Assembly (NCBI GenBank): GCA_900239685.1
Contig: OENT01000285.1
Coordinates: 1 to 64,000 of the forward strand
DNA length: 64,000 nucleotides
Direction: 5' to 3'
Origin: Rotaria macrura
Taxonomy: Eukaryota; Rotifera; Eurotatoria; Philodinida; Philodinidae
Below the pieces are notes generated by a model that saw nothing but the letters and a program-made list of their open reading frames with translations, ran no database searches and had not been told where the DNA came from. Position 1 is the stretch's first letter. Each line of letters starts with the position of its first letter. Positions 51,037 to 62,047 of this stretch are shown in pieces. The position numbers and the translations under genes were made by a program.

Positions 51037-53374
51037 ATGTCACAAAATTCAGGACCATTTCTTGTTTCTTCGCATGGCCATCCAGGATTTAATCCTCGGC
51101 CACCGCCACCACCATCGCAATCATCAGCATCAACATTATTATCATCATCATCGTCGAAACGAATAAGCAATGGTCTTATGACTGGTTCTAGTCCAGGAAA
51201 TACATCTATGGGACCTGCTATGGGTCTTTCATCAACACCTTCGCCGATGAGATCAAGTGTTTCAATGGGTCCGATGAAGTCGGCTGGTGTTGGTATAGGA
51301 CCGATGGATAAATCCAATTCGGTGTCATATTCAAATCGTTACAGTCGTAAAGCATGGCCTATGTCTCGTAGCATTCATGGTAAACTTTATTTCAGAAGAA
51401 AACATTTATTCTACGACTTATTACTTGTTTTTCTATATTTAAGATAAAAATATTCGTGCTCATGACGACCACGAGGCTCCTTATCTTCGTCCAGGCATTC
51501 CTAGTCATACAGGTCCTATGGATAATATGAATAATTCATCATTCACAATAGAACCATCAACAGATGATGATGAAACTGATGATATATACTTTTCATCACG
51601 TCACATAGCTGCTGCACGATTTCAACGTAATCAACGTTTGTTGTGTGAAATATTTAATGAAGTCTGTATACCTGATTTACGATCAAATGTTAATGTTGAT
51701 CGTATATTAACATTACGACGTCAAGTTGATGCACTTAAAACACATCGGGAAACATTTGAAAAAGATTTAAACGATTTAGAAGAAAAGCATGCGGACAAAA
51801 AACGTAAATTTTTAGAATTGAATGAGAAATTTCACAATGAGTATGCTGAAGCATCGAACATGAATTTGAGTAAAGAAAAAATTGATGAAATTTTACAAAA
51901 ATATGAAGCTATGGAAAAATTGCAGAAAGAAAAACAATTAATTCTTCAACAGCAGCAACAACAAGTTGCTGCTACTCCTCCACCTCCACTCCCACCTTCA
52001 TTTCCACAGCCACAACAACTGCCGCCACCACCACCACCACAACAACAACAACAACAGACACCTCCGGTTGTTCCGTCATCAACAGCTATCAATACACCTA
52101 AAGCTGAACCTACACCTACCGTGGAAGTTCCACAACAGCAACAGCATATACTTCCACCAACACCACAACAGCCACTGCTACCACAGCCATCTTTACCGCC
52201 GACTCCATTGCCACCATCACACCCTCTACAATCGCAACCCACATCAATTTCGTTACCCCCTGTGCAATCTGTTCAAACTCAAGTGCCACCTCAATCTGTA
52301 CCGCCAACTCAAATGCATCCATCTATACCATCATCGCAACACATGCCAGGACCTTTACCACAAGCACAACTTGTACAATCATCTATGGCACCCGCGCAAC
52401 CACACTTACCTCCAACGCCTGTTATGCAACAATTACCACCACCCCAACAAGTGCCACCACATGCACAACAACAGCAACAACCTCCACCTCATCAAGGCTA
52501 TCCGATGATGCATCAACCCAGTGGTTATCCTCCAGGACCACCAGCATATGGCCATCCGCAACAAGCTCAACAATATCGACCACCAATAAATCAACGTCCA
52601 GCACAATATCCACCAAATGTTCAATGGCAACAACAACAACAAACACCACCACAACAGCAACAACAACAATGGCAACCAAATGCATACGGTAAATATCTTG
52701 TTACAATATTCATTTAAGATCAATGATATCTCATCCTAGATCCTCGGTATTACAATCCTTATCCTCCTAATGTTCAATGGTCACAACAACAACAGCAATG
52801 GCCACCAAATCAACCACCTCAACAACAACAAATGGGTATGGTGCCGCAACAACAACAACAGCAACAACCAATGGGTATGGTGCCGCAACAACAACAACAA
52901 CAGCAACAACCAATGGGTATGGTACCACCCCAACAGCAACAACAACAAATGGGTATGGTACCACCCCAACAACAAATGGGCATGATATCATCTCAACAAC
53001 AAATGGGCATGATGCCACCACAACAACAAATGGGAATGGTACCATCTCAACAACAACAAGCACCACCACCACCACAAATGCGTCCTCCTCAACAACAACA
53101 ACAACAACAACCACCGCAAATGTATGTCAACGGTGTTAACTATGGCTATGGTGGTGCTCCTGTCGGTTGGAACGGTGGTCCACCGCCACCCCCACATCCA
53201 TCTCAACAATATGCTTATTCACAAAATCCATCATACGATCCATCAGCTGTACCTGGACCACCTCAACAACAATATTATCAAGCTCCACCTCAAGGTTATG
53301 ATTATGGTCCACCGCCACCACAGCAACAGCAAGTTCCTCTTCCTCCTCAACAGCAACCATCACAGATGAACTGA
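51037..53374 (+). CDS. BAF57/SMARCE1-like protein lacking the HMG box, Gln/Pro-rich tail
   Basis: Exons 51037-51379, 51444-52688 and 52740-53374 encode 740 residues. Residues about 155-260 match the conserved C-terminal helical part of SMARCE1/BAF57 (Drosophila Dalao): DDIYFSSRHIAAARFQRNQR, then VCIPDLRSNV, LTLRRQVDAL and EEKHADKKRKFLELNEKF. BAF57 is a core subunit of animal SWI/SNF (BAF) chromatin remodellers. In other animals an HMG DNA-binding box precedes this region. Here only RYSRKAW, like the box start RYSRKVW, is present at the end of exon 1, and the text then passes through a 64-nt intron straight to the acidic linker. The start ATG follows an in-frame TGA at 51016. From about residue 285 on, the protein is Gln/Pro-rich low complexity with a tandem MGMVPQQQQ repeat. 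AATAAA at 53384-53389. The identification rests on one region. Confidence 0.8.
52829..53060 (+). repeat. Coding minisatellite, MGMVP-Qn units
   Basis: Seven imperfect tandem copies of ATGGGTATGGTGCC-type units separated by CAA/CAG runs of variable length, in frame inside the last exon of the BAF57-like gene. Units read MGMVP, MGMVP, MGMVP, MGMVP, MGMIS, MGMMP, MGMVP. Confidence 0.85.
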
Positions 53375-55112
53375 GAATTGTTAAATAAAAAAAATTGTTT
53401 GTTATATAGGAAGTTTTTTTCTGTTTCTGTGTCTGTACAAAAATATTTGTCTGTATATCTTCAAAAGAAAATATTCATTATGTTCTAATTATAATTTCTC
53501 TCTTGACTTCATTTATGTTATCAGGTCGACTCTGTGTTAGTGCAGCGTGCAAAAGACAAGTATGATCAAAAAATGCAAAAGACATTAGTCGTTGCTTCCT
53601 ATCACTAAAGAAATGAGGCTTGACTATAATTTAAATTTTCTACGTTACACTAACTGCTCTTCTACAGTGCAAGCTAAAATGTGTATCATTAATCAGCGAA
53701 AAAAAAACACTTATCTAAAATAATCTTTTTCTTCTCTATTTACTGAATGATGATATTCTTCATCTTAAAATATCCCTTTCTCTCTTTGAAACAAAATACT
53801 TTTTCCTACTGGCAACAGAAATAATATGTACTTACTGATAATAGAAAGCATTCTGCGCAAAATGAATTATTAATATAAAAACACATAACAATCAGTTTGA
53901 TTCAAAATGATTTCAATAATATGGTTATAAGAAAATTTCCCAAGAGATTTTTTTTCAAGATTTCCACTTGGAAAATGATTTTTTATTCATGTTACCATAG
54001 GCAGGCGACAATGTACTATTAATAAGAAAATCTGAGAACATTAATACAATCATTTTTCATTAGACATGAAGTTATGAATTTCTATAGTTAGGCACCGATG
54101 AAAGTATTTCTTCTGTTCTGATTTTCTATAATATTCTTTGTGTAACAATTTACATATAGATATAGCGTGTTATGCTGAATGTCATATTATGTTGTTGTCC
54201 TTGACAACTTTTAGCTAATCTTAGCACAGAGTGATTGATTATATGTTTTCAAGATCTCATATGAATATACAACTAGAAGACAATTAAATTAATACTTAGA
54301 AGTCACGATGTAGGATTTTTCTATTCATGATTAACTTGCCCATAAATAGAAACGTGGTGTAAATTACAGTATCGGCAACAAATATATAAACTATCATCCA
54401 TTAAAATTTATATAACATGGAATCGTAAAGAAGAACGAAAATCTAAAACATAAAAAACAATCATTGACGATATATCATGTCATTGAACTTTATGCATGCA
54501 TCATCATATACTCCATGCCAACGCATATTAAGATCACTCATATTCAATGATGAATGAATATACAAATCCGTCTTCTCAAAACAATGATTGCATAATCCTT
54601 TAGAAAAAAAAATGTATTTCACACGTCTTGTTCTCTCTTTCATTATGATACAACGAATAATTAAATTCGAAAAAGTATGCATAAACTTAGTTCAAAAAAA
54701 GTTAATTTAGTTTGTCCCTTGATATATATATATATATATATATGCGTTTTGAAGGAATCGACAAAAATGTATGTATATGTATATACATATCCGTATGCAT
54801 GTTCAAGCATATTCCTATTGACCCTCAATCCCTCTTATACTATGTTTACTTTGAGCATTAAAATGTCCTTGTGAACAGGCAAAGAGAACGAGAGCCAGGG
54901 ACAAACGAAAAAGAGAAGAACTTTTTTCCTACTGACAAGTTTGAGCAGATACAAGAACAACAAAAAAAATTTACGAGAGGAAGAAAAATGTACAAACAGT
55001 TTTTGCATAATCGCTTTCATATATACGAATTGAGACGCGTGTATCTTCCATTTCATCATATGAAGAAAAAAATGCATTCGTTTTTTCGCTTATATCCTAG
55101 TATATAAATAAA
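53375..55112. other. Intergenic, no gene seen
   Basis: Contains the 3' UTR of the BAF57-like gene at its start and a TA microsatellite near 54722-54742. No exon encoding a RhoGEF (DH) domain for the downstream Tuba-like gene could be found here, and only short random frames occur. Confidence 0.6.
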
Positions 55113-58100
55113 ATGGCCTTGACAAAACGAGCACGTTTTATACTTGTACAGAGTACAAGTAATTCTAATGTAACCGAAGATAACATGGAACCATATCATA
55201 TAAGTATATTTCGACGTTCAACATCAATGCCACCATTACCAAAAGTATCATTATCACAGAAAAATACTATTGTTCATTGTGAACAACCCGAGCAACAGCA
55301 ACAATCTCTTGTTGTTTCGAAATATCAACGAAATGAAAAGGATGAAGCATTAACAAATAAATTTTATAAATTAAATATTCATGCTATGAAAAAGAAATCT
55401 GCACGAATTAGCATGCGTTTATCGAGTGCATTTGGTTTATCTGCACATACAGTTGACGAACAATTTAACTTTGAAGAGCAACGTTTTCGTGCGATTGAGA
55501 AATTTTCAAAATTATTTCTGCGTAACACTTATTCATGTATTGAAGCACTTCGGGTAAATTTACTTCATTTATCACAAGACAGCAAATGAATGACAGATTC
55601 CATTAGTTCACTACAATGAGTTTATTATTTCGTCCATACAATTGAACATGGTTATGTTCTATATGATTTGTGATCGTAAAAATAAATTTTGATCACTACC
55701 ATTTATGCTTCATTAATATATCAAAGAATTTTATTAGATATGGTTAAAGAAAACCGATAGATTTGAAAAAAAGAACTTCGAAGCAGTAGAATTAGAAGAA
55801 AGTCATTGTTGGCTAGATAATAGAAACATTTGACCATATATCTATTGAGAATGTGTAGAGAGCTTTGTAGAATACTTTTAAAATGATTTATAGTGTATTT
55901 TAGTGAATTTTGATTAGCTTCAAGAAACATATAGCTTAAGATCGTGACTTACGATGCTTCCAAGTTAAGTTATCGTAATGCATAAGAAAGTTCCAGATTC
56001 AAATGAACTAACTCCGGATTGTTAAACACTAATCAGCTCAGATGTATTTACTTTTCACATTCTTTTCAATTAGTTATGAAAATCGAAACCCAACGATCGC
56101 ACAAAGAGTATGATTCATGTGTCGAGCGCTAATCTATTTTGATTTTCAAATAACAAGAATAAACAAATTCTACGTTAATATGCACGGCAGTCTACTAGTG
56201 AAACAGCAAATTTTTATTTATCATGTTTATTATGACATTGAATATTCTATTAACGGTTTGATGTAATCAATAGAATAAAAGATCTTTGAGAATTTAACGC
56301 CATAGATTATTCCTAATCTGATCCCAAGGGAATTCTACCGATTTATAAATGAGTTAAAGAGCGTTCAGAGAATATCACTGATTGAATATTTAATTAAATT
56401 GGTTTTTTGTGAAGATGTTTGTGTGACCCCATAATAAAAATAAAAGAACAATCAAATTCTTCTAGGAAAGTTTTATGGCTCAAGTTGATGTAGCCGAAGA
56501 TTTCGAAGAATTATTAATCGATAAAAAATCTGATCTAGCTCAACAATATCTTCGATCAAAGCGTTCATTGCTTGAGGACACATTTTCAGAATTTGTAAGT
56601 ATGTTTTATCTTTGCATTTATTTTTATTTATTTATTTATTTATATATATATAACAATTAACTAAATTCAAAAGTGTACTCATATTGAATTATGCGTTGTT
56701 CAATCAATAAATACTTTGATAAAATTATTCACTCGTCCAACAAATCTTATCTCGAAAAGACACAAGAAATTATTAGATTATGATAGTGCTCAATCAACTT
56801 ATGAGAAAGTTAAAGATCAACAAGTGAAACAAGTATGCAGAAAGAAAAAGGAATTGTTCATTTGTTTTTTTTTTTATTTCATTCGGAAAATATACGTTAG
56901 GCAAAGCATGTACTTGATTTATCTAAGCAAACATATGAATTATTAAATAATCAATTGTTAGAAGAATTACCCATTCTATATGAATATAGTTGTCAAATAC
57001 TATCAATTTGTGTAAGAGAATTCGTTCGTGCACATTTATATTTAATCCAACAGACGCGAACAAATATGCAACTTATACTTAATCAAGTATGAATGCATAG
57101 AAATAATTCATATATGTAGTCTGAATGAAAATGTTGCTCCTAATCAATAGATGATGCCACCTATTAAATTTCAACAATTAAATTGGCAGTTAATTCTTGA
57201 ACGTTTTATAGCAAGAAATACTTCAGCTGCAGAGGGATTTTTTCAATTAACGATCGTATCGAAGAATTTCTCTGAAAGGATAAAAAATCTATCGACAACA
57301 CAATTATCTTCACTAATGATCAATCATCTTTATAACTATGATAAAGTTCGTATTGCCGTCAATATTTGTACATCGATTATAATTTTTATATTTATCAATA
57401 TATAGGAAACATGTATGCAAACCGATGAGATTCGAAACTTTTTAAAAACTAACAATCCAGAGAAAGATTTGTTTATTGTTATTCAAGATTATATCAATAA
57501 TGCATCTAATAGTCAACCAATTAATTCACGGCCAGAGATTATTGTCCGAAATGTAAGTAAAAGTATTCACGGTATTGAATCGTTTTTCTTGATGTTTAAC
57601 CGACTAAAACAATTGTTGATTATTTGATGTTGAATGTTTAACTCGTTATCCTATGATGATTGATCAATATATGTTGTTCAATCGGTGACCAACTTTTAGC
57701 ATACAACAGATACATATATGAATATTAAATAATCATACTAAACGATATTTTAGTGCTGAAATGTGATTGTGCTATTTTCTTTTTTGGAAGCTCTATGCTT
57801 GCTTGTTTTTTGTTTTGAAAACAGTAACCAGTGTTTATACGTTCGGAATTTCTATTTGCACGTAGCTCAATTCGATTAAGTATTTACATCTGGATTAGAC
57901 ATGAACAGGAAAAAGATTTGCTAGGTCTAGCTTAGAAACAGCGATTACAACATTCAAGCATATTCTACTTAGAAGAAATAAACGTCGAATCCGTGAATTA
58001 TTATTATTTAAACAATTCGATATACCAGTAGATACGTTATTACAAATTTTTGGATAGTTCTATGTTCGTACACAAGTCTAAACATTGCAAAGCAATATTT

Positions 58101-60436
58101 TGTATGTGATCACATTATGCAAACTAACAGAACAACAAACACAGAGAAATTTTTTCGACAATAAACTCTCGTTTCATATCTTAGAATCTACAATGGAGAT
58201 ATTATTTAGTGATAACGCTCTAACACACACGGTGGAGTTGTGTCATACGCACTCCATTGTACACATGGATACGTAAGCACCGATATATGAATAATATGTA
58301 AATATTCAGACGCTATTGAATATGCCATTCATTTTGGACGAAGTGCACTCGTCTATAATGGATCATGTAGAATATTTAAAGATTGTGCTATGCACTAAAT
58401 TGTGATGTGAGAATTCTCGGTCAATACCTTTCTGATATTATAGCGTTTGTGTCATCTAAATTAAGAAATTTGTCCAAAAATACATTACTCATCTATAAAA
58501 TTGTGATGTCTATGAAAGATTTTAGAATTTCATGCAATTTTCGGCCATTGAAAAATTGCTGTAATATTTATTTTTCAATGATAGAACATGATTAGTCTAC
58601 TAGTATAAGAAATTTGATTATCTAAGGACATTCAGCTTAAACATTTCCCGTTATTGTATATGAACGATTTGTTGATGAAAAATTTTGATTTGGACCACAA
58701 AGGATTGTATGAACTACTAAAATACAGTATCACTAATCCTAGAGTGCTTTGTTGTAGTTTAAATACAGTCAGCCTTGGAGTTTTATTGAATAACCCTCTC
58801 AAGATATCACCGACATTGCATTGTGTTTGTCCTACTAGGCGTAGATTGTCGTGGATAGAACGACTCTCTACATATCATGACTGAATGATGATTGCTAGAC
58901 AACTGACAACGTAAATATCAAACCACACGTACAGCTTTTCACCACTCACTAAAAGTCTATAAATAGTATATCTAATGGAATTTTATTGATTTATAAAATA
59001 CTGAAAAGAAATATGAGTAGTCAGCTGCAAAGTAAATTTTTACGGCCTGTGAGATTGTTTATGTAGAACGTTTTCTCTCGAGCATAAATTTATTTCACTG
59101 CGAATAAGTGTTTGGCAGTAACTAAAAAGGACATTTGTACGAAGTGTTAAATTAAAACGTCTTCATGAATGTACCAGCTCATTTTTTTTGGCATGTAAAT
59201 GTCATCGAAGAAGATCAAAAGCAATACGTGAATAGTTAAAATTTGGCGCTAATAATCGAATATTGTTCTATTACCTACAGTCAATTAGAAGTGAAAAAAA
59301 TATTTCTATAAGTCAAATATGCCACCAGCAACACCCAAAACTAGATTTTTTATTACTCATCACTTCTATGAAAAAGTTCTCAATGATTTTAATCGTGTAG
59401 AATATAGTAGGATTCGTTCATTAATCTTTGCCTCTGCCAAAATATTACTCTAACTGGACGATTTTGCCGCAAAAATAAAACATGAACATTTATCTTTAAA
59501 GAAAAATCATGAAATAATGTGTGAATATCCTTTTGCACTTTTAGTTATATTTATGAGCGCACATAAAATAGGCAAACTACTGTTAAATTTTCTTCATCAT
59601 TTATGTTCGCTGAATTCTATGAGCAACGTCGACAGTTTCACTATCTAATCGATTCAGAAATAAGTTTCTTCCTTCAATAGGGTGATTTAGTTGTCATCGT
59701 TGATCAACAGTGCCGAAATAGTTCTAACAAAAATTGGTTTGTCGACAATGGAGGTACAAAAATTCATCAGAGTTTTCAAGTTGATAATCTTTTTTTTGTT
59801 CATTTTCCTTGTTTTAAAGTGGCACGAGGTTATCTACCTCATCATATTCTCATTCCTCTGTCGTCCATTAATCAATCAGACATTATTACTTCTACACCAC
59901 CAACACCGATTCGTAAAGATAAGCCATCATCTTTACAAGTTTCTACACAATCATTTAGTGTTAAGTCAAGGACAAGTTATGGTCAGCCTCGAAATATTTT
60001 AAAGAGAACAAATACAGAACCTGAATTACGTTTGATTAATTCTTCTCATTCATCAGAAGAAGACAACGAACGAATCTATGTAAATCAACGTCATCGTCAA
60101 TCATTAACAGTTGGAATAGATGTAACACATCAATATGCTTCAATTGATTCCGATGGTTCAACAACACAAGTTTTAAATGAACACGAACGTGTATGAGTAT
60201 ATGTGATATATTTTTTCTTTTTTAATCCATTTTCCTTTTGTTTTCTTCAGATCTATACCGCATTGTATGATTTTGATTGTACAATAGATGGTGTACTTTG
60301 TTTACATACTGGGGATCAATTAAAAATCCTACAGCATTCAGATGATAATCAAAATGACGAATGGTGGTATGCTGAAAAGATCGACGATACAAGACAACGA
60401 GGTTATGTACCTGCAAATTACATTCAAGCTATTTAA
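55113..60436 (+). CDS. Tuba/DNMBP-like protein: BAR domain plus two SH3 domains, no DH domain
   Basis: Exons 55113-55553, 56466-56594, 56674-56832, 56901-57086, 57151-57345, 57406-57552, 59681-59753, 59820-60190 and 60251-60436 join in frame to 628 residues. The BAR domain follows Tuba closely: NKFYKLNIHAMKKKSARI, FTRPTNLISKRHKKLLDYDS, EKVKDQQVKQAKHVLDLSKQ, NNQLLEELPILYEYS. An SH3-like stretch (GDLVVIVDQQ, NWFVDNGVARGYLPHHIL) follows, then a Ser/Thr-rich linker and a complete C-terminal SH3 (IYTALYDFDC, DEWWYAEKID, GYVPANYIQAI). Tuba proteins link dynamin and actin regulators to curved membranes and normally carry N-terminal SH3 domains and a Cdc42 GEF (DH) domain; none of these is found upstream. 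The intron 57553-59680 is 2128 nt and contains decayed coding sequence. The start of the first SH3 is missing from the model, so an exon may be unplaced or lost. The exon-5 donor (GTTCGT) is uncertain. Confidence 0.82.
57833..59660 (+). pseudogene. Decayed coding sequence inside a Tuba-like intron
   Basis: Successive short frames on the plus strand, in different phases, read as protein-like pieces broken by stops: FIRSEFLFARSS near 57839, ILLRRNKRRIRELLLFKQFD near 57970, AIEYAIHFGRSALVYNGSC near 58311, SFFLACKCHRRRSKAIRE near 59182 and LKFGANN just after it (faintly ankyrin-like). The clearest is an ATG frame of 109 codons at 59319-59648 interrupted by a single TAA at 59451-59453 (YSRIRSLIFASAKILL, stop, LDDFAAKIKHEHLSLKKNHE). 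No family could be assigned with confidence. It is most simply a pseudogene or gene fragment inserted in the intron. Confidence 0.4.
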
Positions 60437-62047
60437 GAAATTGTATTGCTAAATAATGACGCGTGTATTCTATATAATTGAGTGATTGTTTTCATTTTTT
60501 TTCTTGCCTATAATGTAACGAGTGCTCTGTAAAGTTGAACATACTTCTGTTTTGTTTTCTCGGGCAACGCAAACATAGTATACAATTACTAAATGTAAGT
60601 ACAAAATATTCGAAAAATTGAAGAACGAATCATAATTGTACTAGAACAGTTAAATATGTATATAGAAGTCTTCGTAAATAGTAGTTACGTTAATGCTTTG
60701 CATAAGGTACAGAAGTAGTAGTATATTGAAAAGGAATTTCCAATCAGCTCTTATGAGTCGATAGATATGAATAGCAGAAGAAAGAACAAAAAACAACGGA
60801 AAGCAGCGTTCCTTCTGAACAAAAAAACAATGATCTTCCAAGCTGAAGACATTCGAATTTAAATATATGTTCTTCATTGATTAGATAATTAACAAATTGC
60901 TCGGAAATAAAAACAATTGAATTTTTGACACAATCTTCATTAGTAGGATAGTTCTAGTTTGTTGAATACATTCTAATAAGCATATTTCATCGTTTTTGTT
61001 TAAGATTGGTATACTTGAAAATTATTATTATTTAGACTTGATGATCATAGATTGAAAGACAGTCAAAAATAACTGGGATTACGAAAAACAAACGATCCGA
61101 CAGTGTTTATTTTAAAGACACGAAATCAAAATACTTTAGTGACTCATTTGAGAAAAGTTTCTGACTTATAACTCGGTGCGTTGTTTGAAAGGTAAAAAAA
61201 TAGGTGTATACTATTCTTTACAGTGCTTTTGATAGTTTATGTTGCAAGAATTGTTTTGCTTTTTTTTAATTTATTTTTGTTTTGAATAAAGACTATGATT
61301 AAGAAAGTGAATTATGAGGAATGCCATTATCAAAGATGTATTATCGTATTTAATACGAATATACGATGCAAGACGAAACTATTCTCAAATAATCGTGCTT
61401 ATAACAATCATTAGTGATGTGACGGATGGTTTAAAAAAATCTAATCTAAATCTTAAATAAATTTAAATTTTCAATCATTTATGTTCGGGAAATCATTTCT
61501 AAAATATTATTTACGATAGGATTTCAAAGACCATTTTACATGGATGAATAATGTGGTAGGTTTTTCAACATCTGTAGAAAAATACAATTTTCTTTTTGGC
61601 GAAAACAGTTAGCATTGGCTTTTCGTATCGTGCTGCAGAATCGATACATTTTCTGCTCGAAAAATCATGACAATCTTCCACTATAAATTTCATCGAACTA
61701 CTAAACTATCAGTAATTGATACCTTTTCATTATATTCAATTGATAGTTGCGAATACTGATTGATAAGTGCATAACTGTCGTAAAACAATATTGACAAAAC
61801 GAAAAGGATCAGAAGCCTTACTAGTGCTTCTCTTTCTCTTGAAAGACTATAGCCATCATTATATTGTAATTGATGAAATATCAAGTACTGTTTCTTTAAT
61901 ACATCAAATATTGTTTTAAAATAACCTTCGAGTTTTACTTAGCTTTCTTTGTCTAAGGGTTTATAATGTTTAGATAAGAATAATTCCCATTCAAGGTAAA
62001 AAAGAATAGAAACAAAAATAGATAAGAGAACATTCGTCCACTGGAAA
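60437..62047. other. Intergenic, no gene seen
   Basis: AT-rich, many stops in all frames, no repeat or RNA gene recognised. It should contain the 3' UTR of the Tuba-like gene and the promoter of the decarboxylase. Confidence 0.6.

Noticed and set aside
51940..53370. Long open frames on the minus strand and other plus frames (Val/Leu, Cys/Gly or His/Asn rich)
   Set aside because: They are shadows of the CAA/CAG and CCA repeats in the Gln/Pro-rich tail of the BAF57-like gene.
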